This document shows positions 53,515 to 64,000 of a DNA stretch of 64,000 nucleotides, piece after piece. The stretch's first letter is position 1, and each line of letters opens with the position of its first letter. Source of the stretch: Ypsolopha sequella. Its lineage: Eukaryota; Arthropoda; Insecta; Lepidoptera; Ypsolophidae. The notes under the pieces are model-generated. The model had not been told where the DNA came from. It ran no database searches and worked only from the letters and a program-made list of their open reading frames with translations. Location: NCBI GenBank assembly GCA_934047225.1, contig OW204005.1, forward strand, positions 20,530,396 through 20,594,395, in the 5' to 3' direction. The translations under genes and the position numbers were made by a program.

Positions 53515-54305
53515 ATGCCGTCTCTTTTGCACGCGTGAAAAATCTCTGACTATCCTACTTTCAAATCATTTTATGATTCACCCAAGTCGGCCTTTTTAGA
53601 TCCCCTGGTCTTCTAAAAAAGCCGCTTTGGATGAATCGTATTATGATTCCGTTCTAATGCCGTCTCTTTTGCACGCCTGAAAAAACTCTGACTCTATCCT
53701 ACTTTCAAATCGATTTATGATTCACCCAAGTCGGCCTTTTTAGATCCCCTGGTCCTCTTAAAAAAGCCGCTTTGGATGAATCGTATTATGATTCCGTTCT
53801 AATGCCGTCTCTTTTGCACGCCTGAAAAAACTCTGACTCTATCCTACTTTCAAATCATTTTATGATTCACCCAAGTCGGCCTTTTTAGATCCCCTGGTCC
53901 TCTAAAAAAGCCGCTTTGGATGAATCGTATTATGATTCCGTTCTAATGCCGTCTCTTTTGCACGCCTGAAAAAACTCTGACTCTATCCTACTTTCAAATC
54001 ATTTTATGATTCACCCAAGTCGGCCTTTTTAGATCCCCTAGTCCTCTAAGAAAACCGCTTTGGATGAATCGTATTATGATTCCGTTCTAATGCCGTCTCT
54101 TTTGCACGCCTGAAAAAACTCTGACTCTATCCTACTTTCAAATCGATTTATGATTCACTCAAGTTGGCCTTTTTAGATCCCTTGGTCCTCTAAAAAGGCC
54201 GCTTTGGATGAATCATATTCCGTTCCGTTCTAATGCCGTCTCTTTTGATTCATAAAATGATTTGAAAGTAGGATAAAGTCCGAGTTATTTCACGCGTGCA
54301 AAATG
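53515..54305. repeat. 144-bp tandem array of hairpin units inside a foldback
   Basis: GCCGTCTCTTTTGCACGC recurs at about 53518, 53659, 53803, 53948, 54092 and 54235. Each unit holds an imperfect hairpin: GATTCACCCAAGTCGGCCTT pairs with AAAGCCGCTTTGGATGAATC. The array ends with an inverted unit start (54247-54305: TTCATAAAATGATTTGAAAG), so the ends of the whole array are inverted to each other. Confidence 0.9.
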
Positions 54306-54886
54306 TGATAAATGCAAAATGGCCTTTTTTGAGGACCTAGTATTCATCACACCTGAACCTATTAGTAAATTTTTACAAAATTTAATATTCTTTTACTATC
54401 TGTTACCTTTGTATCTGTTACTTTTACTATCTGTTTACTATCTGTTACCCTTCTCTTAAAAATGAGAAATTTCTCGAACAATTTTCATAGTTAAGCATAA
54501 GAAGTATCAACATTTGTTGTTCACAGTTTACAGATATCCGTGAGTGTGAGTCGTGACTTACGTGCCTCTATTGTTCAATTGTTATCCAAAGTTAATCCGA
54601 ATTGGCTCAAATTATATTTCCTAAACTTTTATTTCTTCATATTTTAAAACTCTGAAAAAACAACTTTGATACATTTCAGTAAAGTTGTGTAAAAGTATTT
54701 TTATTTTATTATGATCTTTCGTTATTTTATACAAATGAAACAGAAATAAAATAAACTTATAGATATTTTCATCATTTGCAATATTACAATATTAATAATA
54801 TTATAAATATATCTGTTAGTAAGTTGATGATGTAGGTACTCCCGCAATCAAATCAAATCAAATCATTTATTGAAAGACAAACTAAC

Positions 54887-55037
54887 ACCGATTCGACGCA
54901 ACACAACTTGACTTAATTGACAGGACTAAACTTAATTTAAGTGTTCTGTCCTTTTCTTTCTGTATCGAAAAGACAAAGACGGGACACGCTCAAAATAAGG
55001 TTAGTCTTGTCAGTTGTGTTGCGCCGAATCGATACCA
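54887..55037. mobile_element. MITE H, full copy
   Basis: CACCGATTCGACGCAACACA on the left, TGTGTTGCGCCGAATCGATA on the right, GACAGGACTAAACTTAA inside. Confidence 0.75.
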
Positions 55038-55078
55038 CTATGGATCACAAATTTTGTTAGTAAACTTAGTCTAATCCT

Positions 55079-55285
55079 ATGCTAAGTGTTAGTAACATTG
55101 AAATGACTAATTTTAGAGAAGACAGGTCTGTCTACTGCCACATGAATACTGCAGCAGTGATTCATGTAACAGCAATCAAGCCTGTCCGCTATCATGGCCA
55201 GGATACTGTTGTTGCTGCCGCGCACTCTGCGCACCAGGGACGCGCGCAATGTAACGCCTATTTCAATCAATTAGAAATAAAATAA
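55079..55285 (-). mobile_element. LINE fragment, RT C-terminus, minus strand
   Basis: The frame reads ASLVRRVRGSNNSILAMIAD, the same family as 6353-6812. Short and without flanking coding sequence. Confidence 0.6.
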
Positions 55286-55714
55286 TAATTTACACTTTTA
55301 AATATTCATCATGATTTATTACTGGTCATTCATTAAAAATTATATAAGGGGATAATCCTTATGAAGTAAAAGTATCACGACGTTTTAAAGTATCAATAGT
55401 TCCTCATTTGACATTTAAAAATGTTGCCATAATAAAACTTTTGGAAAATTGCTGTGACAGGATTCCCTGGCCACACTCTATGTCATAGGACTACTACGCA
55501 ATAAATACTGATTTATAATAAAAAGAACACAAGAATTTAAGTTTCTTTTTTTAATTATTTTATAATTTTTATTTTTTGTAAAACGATTGCTACGGGTCCA
55601 ATTGGTTATAGTATGGCCTTAAAACCAATTGTTCAGATTTTCATGCTTTAACAACATTTGCAGCGCTTACGGAAAATCGGTGTGTACCGCTAGAAATATG
55701 AAATGAAATGAAAT

Positions 55715-55968
55715 ATATTTCTATACTGCAATGATATAATGTTAATTTATATCTCCTTGCGATGGATAAATCGCCAAGTGTTCAAACATATAAATTTATT
55801 TCTGTCATAGTTTCGATAAGAGAAATGTGTATTCTTCACTACCCGATGCTGTAACAGGTGACGGTAGGGCATAATGGTCTTTGACTAGCTTTGAATACAC
55901 TAGCGTCCTCTAGGCGCCAAGTGGCTCACTGTAAAGTGGGTATCTATAAATATCATTGCAGTATGGGA
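55715..55968. repeat. Small inverted-repeat element
   Basis: TACTGCAATGATAT near 55719 and its complement ATATCATTGCAGTA near 55950. The interior has no recognisable frame. Confidence 0.4.
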
Positions 55969-56003
55969 AAGCACATCGGTAAATTCACGGGTTGTGTTAA
56001 GAC

Positions 56004-56078
56004 CTAGATAGCTCAGTTGGTAGAGCAATCGCCCGGTAAGCGAGAGGTCCCGAGTTCGAATCCCGGTTCAGAGCTCCT
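56004..56078 (+). mobile_element. tRNA-like SINE head
   Basis: TAGCTCAGTTGGTAGAGC (A box, D arm) and GTTCGAATCCC (B box, T arm) at tRNA spacing. The anticodon loop would read CCGGTAA. The acceptor strands do not pair and position 33 is C, so it is not a working tRNA gene. Confidence 0.6.
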
Positions 56079-56109
56079 CACATCCAGATTTACTTTTCTT
56101 TCTGCGTTT

Positions 56110-56545
56110 CTGTACTGCAAATGATATATATTTATTTATGTAATGTATATTTATTTATGTAATAGTATTACAGGTCGGTTTAAATGTAATATAAGTAATT
56201 AAATAATCTATGTGTATAGGTAATAGTTTTATGTAATAAATAATAATACGGGGAAATATGCAGGGAAATTGGGTTTACTTAAAGTTAATAAAAAAATACA
56301 CTTGAATAAAATAAAAATATAGGAAAAAGGAATAAATGATATTAAAATTATAAGCAAAACACAAAATAAATATATGCCTAACTCCGCCCATTCGACTAGT
56401 CTTGCTAAGAAGAAGGGCAAGAAACTTAGCAAGATCATGTCTTTTTTTCATAATATTAAATACAAAAACAAAGATTAAAAGTAAGACTATACTTTAACTA
56501 AATAAAGAGATAAAAATACAAGATAGAAGAAATTTATTTCATGAA
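56110..56545 (-). mobile_element. LINE 3'-end fragment (family P), minus strand
   Basis: Reverse complement of 1785-2135, with the tail at 56110 (ATTTATTTATGTAATG). A minus frame reads LPFFLARLVEWAELG, shared by both copies. Confidence 0.55.
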
Positions 56546-56644
56546 GGCAAAAAGAAATATATGACAAATGAAGAAGAAAATCGAGTGGTGAGTTCGAAAA
56601 GTTCAGGAAATTACAAAATGGTTGCAAGTGTGACATAATGTGAG

Positions 56645-56722
56645 TCATTGGGACACGAGCGCTTGTATACGAATCGAACGAAGTGTGCTTCGCAATAGTT
56701 TTACACGAGTGTCCCAATGTCT
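56645..56722. repeat. Short hairpin MITE
   Basis: CATTGGGACACGAGCG on the left and CGAGTGTCCCAATG on the right. Confidence 0.5.
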
Positions 56723-57014
56723 AATTATTTTCATTTGCACACAATACTTTATCTACGACCATCAAAAACAATTAAAAGAACCCTCGTTATGATACCTTGA
56801 GCCCATAGGATGTATGTAGATGCCTGAGACCAATCAGAAGCGAGAGAATAAAGTTTATCGCTTGTGATTGGTTCTCTAGCGGTGTTGCAATAAATTTAGC
56901 CAATCACAGTTCAGAATTGCGGTGTGATAATCTAATATTATAACAATGTAGGTACATATAAAACCGTTTTTGATGTTGTTATAACCTTCTTGCAGCATGG
57001 GAGTAGATAAAATA

Positions 57015-57290
57015 CAACGTGATATTTAAGTAATTTTGTTAATGAAAACTGGTGATAGTACTTGTCCATATAAACAACTTTTTCTATGGAGCCAACCCTG
57101 AAATCGTAAAAAAAAATATCAGCTGTTGCATAGAAAAGTTAAATACCTACTCGACCCAAATGTATGAAACAGCTGATTTTTTTTTCACGATTTCAGGGTT
57201 GGCTTCATAGTAAAAGTTGTTCATATGGACGAGTACTATCACCAGTTTTCGTTAGTAAAATGACTTAAATTTCACGTTGTATATTACGGA
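57015..57290. mobile_element. Palindromic MITE N
   Basis: Arms of about 115 bp, from ACAACGTGATATTTAAGT to ATCAGCTGTT and back. Left GAAAACTGGTGATAGTACTT, right AGTACTATCACCAGTTTTCG. Confidence 0.8.
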
Positions 57291-57554
57291 ACCCTAAAAA
57301 TTGACGTAATAAATGTTTAAATAATGATCGATATGCTAGTAGATATCGATATTTGGCAACGCTTGAAACATATTGCATATTACTAATTTATTATTTAACA
57401 TGTCCGTGTGATAAGTTGTGTGTGTCTGTTACTTAAGGATCAATTCCTCAGATTTCGGAAATCACGAAAAATACACGTCCCTAAAAGTAACGGCCAGCTG
57501 GAAACAATATACAAGGTGACTTGTTGATCATCATCCAAATTCACACTGGAGGCT

Positions 57555-57715
57555 TGGTAAGTGATCAGCGTCGTGAATCGATATCATTTTTTGTGAAATT
57601 CGTATAATGAAATTGCGACTTCACATATATTCACTTCCAGTCCTGCCTGAGTGAATCACTATGGGGAGTCAAAATTTAATTGAGTCAAAGTGATGCCGAT
57701 CACTTACCAAGGCTC
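57555..57715. repeat. Inverted-repeat element
   Basis: GCTTGGTAAGTGATCAGCGT and its complement in GCCGATCACTTACCAAGGCT. 57750-57900 next to it is an inverted copy of repeat L. Confidence 0.5.
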
Positions 57716-57959
57716 AAGTAAGAATTTTCCCTCCGTCGCGTCCGGTTCTAGTGAAAAGTATTATTTTCTCCTACTTTGCACTATCTGGAGATGCAGCGAT
57801 CGTCCAATGCAATGCGTGCTGATTTATGATCGTTATTTCAATATAGTTTTGTCAATATTTGTACCTACACAGGTCGATTCAAGGTCATCGGCGGATGCAT
57901 GTCCCTAAATTTGTGTTCGGTCTGCATCCTTAGAAAAGCTGTTGATCCATTTCTGCCCG

Positions 57960-58070
57960 AAGTAAGGCTCATTAGTCATTATCACTCATCACGTTTGGGA
58001 CGCAATACTCGCCTTTGAAAAGCGGGTGTACCGAGTGTGGACTGTGACTTATATACAGGTTGCAATATGA
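57960..58070 (+). mobile_element. SINE fragment, plus strand
   Basis: CACTCATCACGTTTGGGACG and GGTGTACCGAGTGTGGACTG are the inverse of SINE parts at 1-325. Confidence 0.45.
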
Positions 58071-58225
58071 TGTTATATAACATAATATAAGTTAGAATTA
58101 GTTTAGTTAGTTTAGCATAAAGTTTGCGATCTCGCCATACCGCGCATAAACCATGTGGTTTTAGTCGGATGGCTTTAAATTCTTGAAAATGTTAGTAAAT
58201 TTATCTATGAAAAAATAAACTAAAA

Positions 58226-58247
58226 TATATATATATATATATATATA
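58226..58247. repeat. (TA)n microsatellite
   Basis: About eleven TA units. A shorter one is at 20950-20968. A related (ATATAGAA)n run lies at 58922-58975. Confidence 0.9.
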
Positions 58248-59132
58248 CTTATACACTTGCATTGAAAATTTATTTTTATAGTTACGAGGAATCGACCCTT
58301 AAGTAATTCGGTCGTTTTTTGAACATTTATGTGCTATTTTTTTGTCTGCTCTTTAGAATAAATAGACCAATTTAGGAACATATCTACAAATGTTTTTTCA
58401 ATAATAAGTACGATAATAATAATAAACCCGAGTCAAAAGACTTTGGGATTCAAAATGTCTGATCTTTTTGTCTGTACTGTCAGATTTCTATTCATAGACC
58501 AAACACACATCTGCCATATTTACGTCAAAGTATGGGATTTGAGCGATCGACAATAATACACATTGACTGCAAATCTTTGATTGACTGATATTGTATTTCT
58601 ATGTGCGAATATAGACGAAGATAGTGTGTGAGTGAGAGGTGGGTACTTCCTGTCGCCATTTCTATTCATAAGGTCTTTTGATTCGGGTTATACAGGAAGT
58701 GACGTCATCATACTAGGTTGAATCCTAATCGGACTTTAGGATGCGTTCAATAAAAAAAATGTCAATGCACGTTTGTGCTGATGACGTCACAGGAGGGTAA
58801 ACGAAAGACATAGCTTTTTTTGCAAGTATTGCTTATTTTAAAATCTATGTACCTATACTAAAATCAGTTAAGGGTCGATTCTCCAGAATTTGTAATAAAA
58901 TATTAAGAAGAAATATATAATATCTATATAGAAATATATAGAAATATAGAAATATAGAAATATAGAAATATATAATCTTATATATAATATAAGAACTATA
59001 ACGGCCATAATGCAACTTTTGGCTAAGAGCAACGTATACCAATAGTTTACTTTTTTTTTATATTATTCTTTATTTTCAAAAATCTTAACCTAGTTACAAA
59101 AATGCACAATCAACAAAAACCCATAGGGTTTA

Positions 59133-60045
59133 TGGCGTGCACAGAACTTTTTGCTGGAAAAGCAAACAGTTGGTCAAGAACAACAATAAAAAAAATATGA
59201 AAAAATTTAAATATCACTTTGAAAAAAAAAATGTATGACGCCAGGGTAGACAATGTCTACCCTAGAGTGAAAATTTTCTACACAAACTTTTTTTTTTCAA
59301 AGTGATATTTAAATTTTTTCATATTTTTTTTATTGTTATTCTTGACCAATTACTTGCTTTTCCAGCAAAAAGTTGGGTTATTCCCAGAGCTCCAAAAATT
59401 TTTTCCCACGGCTCCAAAAATTTAATTTAATATTTATTATTATCATAATTTTATTCTCGTCGGCTCCAAAATATTAACTGTACATATATGCAGAACAGGA
59501 CGAACACATAGTTTTACTAAAAGCTAGACCCATGTCAGTGAAACCCTTATAGCGTTCTGGTTAAAATTTTTGGAAAGCGTTTAATTTTTAAAATTGTGAT
59601 AATTTATTATTTTAAGGCTGATTAACTGTGATAAAACATGTCCTTAACAATAAAAACTGTGTTTGGCTGAGATTCTTTAATAAATATTTTAATATAGAGT
59701 ATATCAAATCACCTAATTTTTTAATTATTTATCCATCTACACTTTTATATATTTTAAGACGGTGCATCAGTTTACTATGTCGTAATTTGCGCCCTCATTG
59801 CCTTTTTCCTCATTAAGTACAAGAAAAGAAACGCTTCGTAGTGCACTGTAGTATATTTAAATGCTTGAATTTGTTATTTATGTACAATGTGACTGTACAT
59901 GATAGCTTTTGGAGCCGGTGAGAAATGGATATTTTCTACAAATTAATTTTTGGAGTCATGGGAATCTCTGTATGAAATTTTACTTTTTTGAGAACAATGG
60001 ATTTCGAAGTCCTGGGAATAACCCAAAAAGTTCTGTGCACGCCAC
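59133..60045. mobile_element. Palindromic MITE I, copy 2, split by a hAT-like element
   Basis: Left end GGCGTGCACAGAACTTTTTG, centre GGGTAGACAATGTCTACCC. The right arm is cut at AAAAAGTT and resumes at 60025 to end CTGTGCACGCCAC. Confidence 0.8.
59375..60024. mobile_element. hAT-like non-autonomous element with 8-bp target duplication
   Basis: 650 bp with ends GGGTTATTCCCAG and CTGGGAATAACCC. AAAAAGTT is at 59367-59374 and 60025-60032. Several GGCTCCAAAA motifs lie near the left end, and the inverse-oriented TTTTGGAGCC near the right, as expected for transposase binding sites. The 8-bp duplication points to hAT, though the ends lack the usual CAG start. Confidence 0.75.
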
Positions 60046-60053
60046 GTAATACT

Positions 60054-60813
60054 AAGTACCGAACTCCGCAATCACTAAACCGTTTATAGTAGCCGTCAAT
60101 AGAAATTGTGGACTATGTAAACAAAGCGCCATGTTGTCTTTGTCTATGAATAGGTGAACTATCTAGAGATGGGTAAGTATGTGATTAAAATATGTTAGGT
60201 GCTTAATTAGTTTTCTTTATTTGATTCATCGCTAAAATATTCTGATTAATCGCTAGTCAAATCGCCCACGTTAATTACAAATGGTTCCGTCACAGCGTCG
60301 TTGGCCGTATCTATTATCCCATCCAGTTCTTTCATTTTTTCTTCTACTTTTAGGACATGAGCTACACATTTTATGTCAACGCTGGAGGATCACACAGCTC
60401 TCGATAGAATCACACACACGTTTATGTCAAAGATTATGAAGCAACGCTGTTAAAAAAAAATGACGGAATAAAATAACATCACGAATAAAATAGGTTTATA
60501 TTCAAATAGATTCGTACATCACCAATTTTCAAAGACAATACAGATTCGATGAGAAAAAAATATGACAGCAATCTCGACGCATTACAGAATTGACTATTGA
60601 TTCTATGATTTTCCGTAATTAACTGGTGATTATTGAATATTTCATGATGAAATACAGTGAATGACTGGTAAGACTTGATGCTTCATGATTTGGAATAATG
60701 TTCAGTGAGACACCGTGACAGAACCTTGAGAAAAATTGAGAAAACGGTTTGTTTACATAGTCCACAATTTCTATTGACGGCGACTTTAGTGATTGCGGAG
60801 TTCGGTACTTATA
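60054..60813. mobile_element. Element with about 70-bp inverted ends
   Basis: Left AAGTACCGAACTCCGCAATC to TGTGGACTATGTAAACAAA, right the inverse ending GATTGCGGAGTTCGGTACTT. Interior 60135-60740 has no frame I recognise. Confidence 0.75.
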
Positions 60814-61186
60814 TTAAATTATAGTAGCAATAGGTAAGCATCTCACAACTATACTGTACTGTCACTGTAACTATACTGTGATATACTATATGCATAAATG
60901 TATTTTTAATACAGTTGCTCAAAAAGTGGCGTATTGCAGGGACGTATAACGTTCGGGATGTGGGCTATTACATACTCGAGCTTTTTCTTTACCTTTTCCG
61001 AACTCGTGCGTTCTCTTTCCCAACTGTCAAAATAACGTCTAATAAAAAGAAAAAACCAAGGACGAAGTTTTTACAAAAAAAAAAAAACATTGAAGTTTTT
61101 ATGATTCATGCAAATATTTCTAAAAAGAAGCTACTAATTTGTTTCAATATCAGATTTAATGATTTGATTCAATGAGTTAGGTTAGG

Positions 61187-61320
61187 TTTCATTTCATTTC
61201 ATCTCATTGAATTTCATTTTCATTTCATATCAATAAAAAAATTCTACTGAAGACTTGGCTGTATGGGCATAGTTCCCTTTACCTATCCAGAATGGGTGAA
61301 GAAAACAAAAAAAAATCTCT
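61187..61320 (-). mobile_element. LINE 3'-end fragment with ATTTC-rich tail
   Basis: TTTCATTTCATTTCATCTCA, then GGCATAGTTCCCTTTACC, a block I associate with lepidopteran LINE ends. Strand is uncertain. Confidence 0.35.
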
Positions 61321-61603
61321 GCTTATATTCTTTTACGGTTGGCGCCATATTCCAAAAATTTTTTTTGCGGGTTTAGTTTGTTACACAAAATGAGTAATTT
61401 CGACGATATTTTATTTGAATTAACACCACCGGAACTCAGTATAATTGCACAAAATGCTTCGGAGAACATTTTACCGGAAAAGTCAAAAAGTCGCTACATA
61501 TCTACGAATTTATTGCGTGGAGTATTAGTTAGTTGAGTTTATTGTGTTTTAATTATTTTATTAAATTGCTTCATTTTTTCGCAACTGTATTAAAAATAGT
61601 TGT

Positions 61604-61735
61604 TCATTACACGTGCGGAACCGTCATTGCAACTTGTTCCGACTGTCAACCCTCACCTTCGGCTGCGCCTCGGCTCGGGTAGACATTTGTCGGAACTCTT
61701 TGCAATGACAGGCTTTCCGCACTCGTAATGAAATA
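61604..61735. mobile_element. Palindromic MITE S
   Basis: TTCATTACACGTGCGGAACC on the left and TTTCCGCACTCGTAATGAAA on the right. Inner pair TTGTTCCGACTGTC and TTGTCGGAACTC. GC-rich loop CGGCTGCGCCTCGGCTCG. Confidence 0.7.
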
Positions 61736-61736
61736 T

Positions 61737-62105
61737 ACTATTTCAATGCATGTGCTCGTAAAGGCCCACTTTTTATGCATCAAAACCGAACAGAAAGTCG
61801 ATTATTTTGCCCCAAGGGCTTTATTATTATTATTTTTTTAATTTATTCACGAGAAGTTGGCTAATCTGCAACCTTTCCTGTATACCATAAATGTTATACT
61901 TTTTTTTCCACTTCGTCACGGCTCTGGATACAGTCCTTTTCAGCCAATCATAATTAAAAGTTCACAAGATTATATTTGTTAAGAGTATGATACACGGGTG
62001 TAAAAGCAATAAAATACTCGGTTACGTTTAAAACACTTGCTACGCTCGTGTTTTAAATCGTCCTCGTAATTTATTCATTTTCACCCTTGTAGCATAAACT
62101 ACTAT
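61737..62105 (+). mobile_element. Element J, copy 2
   Basis: CGTAAAGGCCCACTTTTTAT through CTTGCTACGCTCGTGTTTTA, as at 46300-46690. 62110-62215 adds a small palindrome (GGTAGCTTTAAAATAATTGG and inverse). Confidence 0.6.
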
Positions 62106-62358
62106 TCTAATGACCTTATGGTAGCTTTAAAATAATTGGATTTTCCATACAAGTGAAGTTATAATTATTTGATTGAATTTTATGGAAAGTCCAATTATCT
62201 TGAAGCTACCATAATTATATATTAAAAATACGTTTATGCATGTAGCAAACTTTAAGCTTAAAGTTGCATTTTGGCCGTTATACTTATTTCTTAATATTTT
62301 GTTACAAATGCGGAGAATTGACCCCTTTTCCTAGAAATGATTTTCGAATCGTAAATAT

Positions 62359-62643
62359 TGGCGGAACCACAAAATAACCACTTACAGAATATTTACTCCG
62401 CATAACTAGCGAAAACAGGCGCACGCACACATAGACGCGTACGTACGACGATCTCGGAGATACTCGGGTGAATGCCAATATTAAATTATGCCGAGATCAT
62501 CATACGTACGCGTACTCCAGGGAACTTGTGCACCCCATCTCACGGATTTCAAAATACATGTCGTACGCGTCTATGCATGTGTGCGTCTGTTTTCGCTACG
62601 ACGTCGAGTCGACCTTCTCGTTGTATCTATTTTGTGGCGGAAC
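62359..62643. mobile_element. Inverted-repeat element
   Basis: TGGCGGAACCACAAAATA pairs with TATTTTGTGGCGGAAC. GCGAAAACAGGCGCACGCAC pairs with the inverse GTGTGCGTCTGTTTTCGC. Confidence 0.65.
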
Positions 62644-62797
62644 AAAGAAGAGGCCAATTTGATACAAAAGTTTACTAAAAGTTCTTTGATGTGGCTTAGG
62701 CTAGTCCAAACAAGCAGAGCTATTTGGTCAAAAAAATATCAAAAGAAAAATCCCAGGATACAAAATCGTCGTATAAAAGAATTTCACTTGATTTTTA

Positions 62798-63225
62798 TGA
62801 GGCTATGCGAATTTTATTTCTGTCACTGTCAATTCAAGCGAAAAATCGCGCAGTGTGAGACGGGCGGATTCAGGGCAAAAGGGAAGAAAGTTGGTTTTAT
62901 ATTTTTAATAAAAAAAACTGAAATAGCTAGCAAAATTTCAAATCTCAAATCTCTAGATATTGTTGAAACACACCTAATAAAATATTTTTGAGTTCTGTAT
63001 ATGGTTCCTATTCGTCAAACGAGGAGAAAAAGTGTGTTTGAAGATCTCATTTCAACAATTATTTCTATCGAGGAAAATTTATCCAAACATGTTTTCCAAT
63101 TTCAAAACCCTAGATTATATAGTCAGAATGCATATACCAGAATTTTATTAAAATTTTCCGTGTATTTCATGAAATACACAGAAAAGAAACACACGTATTT
63201 TTTTCGCATTATTGTTTAGAATAGC
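62798..63225 (+). mobile_element. F2 MITE, ends decayed
   Basis: GAGGCTATGCGAATTTTATT at the left and the F2 body, including GTCAAACGAGGAGAAAAAGT. TTAA targets are no longer present. Confidence 0.65.
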
Positions 63226-63399
63226 GCGCACTAAATCGTGCTACGAAAACCTAAAAATCTTGCGCTCTCGATAGACACGTTTTTCGCTTTGTACAGTGGA
63301 GACCACATCAAGCTATACACTTGCAGTACGAAATTAGCCCCTACAGAGAAGAATATAAGATAGGTACAAAGTCCAATGCTGTCTCCACTGTACAATGTG

Positions 63400-63740
63400 A
63401 GATTTATTATTTTGAGATTATTAATTATTATTATAGTAGTTTATGCTACAAGGGCGAAAAGGAATAAATTACGAGGACAATTTAAACACGAGCGTAGCGA
63501 GTGTTTTGGACGTAACCGAGTAATTTATTGCTCTTTCGCCCGTATATCATACTACGTTTTTCAATGCATAGTGTGAAGACATAAAACGAATATAATCAAA
63601 GAAAACAATTTAATTATTAAAGTTGAAAGTTACATTGTTACAATTTTGCAAGTTAATGATTGGCTCAAAAGGACTGTATCCAGAGCCACTGAACAGTGGA
63701 AAAAAAAAGTATTACATTTATGGTACACAGCAAAGGTTGC
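63400..63740 (-). mobile_element. Element J, copy 3, inverted
   Basis: ACAAGGGCGAAAAGGAATAA, AACACGAGCGTAGCGAGTGT and GGACTGTATCCAGAGCC, inverse of 46300-46690. Confidence 0.6.
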
Positions 63741-63897
63741 AGGTTAGCCAAACTGCAAAGTTTTGCGAAATATATGTACTTAGTATAAGTGAACTTACTA
63801 TGAGTTAAATAAATGTAAAAAAAAAGATATTTTGAAACCGACCGACATGGATATTTTGCAATGCAAATTTTTTTCGTAGTCATCCTAAACCTGCACT

Positions 63898-64000
63898 TTT
63901 ATTATGTATCTTTGGTTGCCAACTGGACTGGGTGCCTATCATCCAAAATATAGATAAAAACTGAACTTACAAAATTGCCTTTAGTGGGTATTGAACTATT
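63898..64000. mobile_element. MITE B, cut by window end
   Basis: TATTATGTATCTTTGGTTGC and TGGGTGCCTATCATC, then AGTGGGTATTGAACTATT, as in 29771-30006. Confidence 0.65.

Noticed and set aside
55719..55968. Target-site duplication of the nearby SINE
   Set aside because: TACTGCAATGATAT and ATATCATTGCAGTA are inverted, so they are ends of a separate element and not a direct duplication.
56004..56078. Functional tRNA-Thr gene
   Set aside because: The A and B boxes are good, but the acceptor strands do not pair, the T stem has a mismatch, and the base before the anticodon is C. It fits a SINE head better.
62488..62991. 167-codon plus-strand frame
   Set aside because: It runs from an inverted-repeat element into an F2 MITE. 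The parts are unrelated repeats, so the frame is accidental.

Overview
The window is AT-rich animal DNA packed with transposable elements, and its repeat content points to a moth or butterfly (Lepidoptera). The signs are tRNA-derived SINEs, many LINE 3' ends, TTAA-flanked MITEs, Helitron-like ends and a very common dispersed repeat that starts like ccggccaagtgcgagt. Nothing prokaryotic is present: there are no operons, no Shine-Dalgarno sites and no CRISPR array.

Only one host gene is visible. It lies on the minus strand and encodes a sugar/trehalose transporter of the SLC2 / major facilitator family (Tret1-like). Two exons can be recovered. One holds the start codon (CDS 27093-27174, 5'UTR 27175-27264). 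The other holds the end of TM1, TM2 and the DRWGRK loop (408-637). They join in phase (ATG G + TG ACA), with consensus splice sites on both sides. The 26,455 bp between them is therefore one intron, and the gene runs off the left edge. A 3' splice site at 27265-27266 implies a further non-coding 5' exon to the right that I did not find.

The intron holds an apparently complete, uninterrupted CR1/Jockey-type LINE (about 22088-27002, plus strand, antisense to the gene). Its ORF1 has a PHD finger and an FP25K-like domain, and its ORF2 has an AP endonuclease and a reverse transcriptase. The intron also holds a pair of hammerhead-ribozyme-like motifs in an inverted repeat (16599-17207), a foldback element with long G/C tracts in its arms, an internally deleted mariner-like element, two GC-rich repeats of unknown type, nested MITEs, SINEs and LINE tails.

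From 27.3 to 64 kb there is no convincing host exon. Main items are: a very young LTR retrotransposon (36016-39102, minus strand, 182-bp LTRs differing at one base, tRNA-Trp primer site) that encodes a small protein predicted to be N-myristoylated and membrane-spanning; a canonical piggyBac-type MITE (40582-41188); a 36-bp minisatellite with a 504-bp higher-order duplication (41939-43063); two hAT insertions with exact 8-bp target duplications (48550-49110 and 59375-60024); a 144-bp hairpin tandem array (53515-54305); and many further MITEs. A recurring theme is a guild of TTAA-flanked elements, mostly 421-435 bp long, that share internal blocks and have repeatedly inserted into other MITEs. 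Several of these loci can be read as filled sites against empty copies elsewhere in the window. Family letters (A, B, F1 and so on) are local labels made for this annotation.
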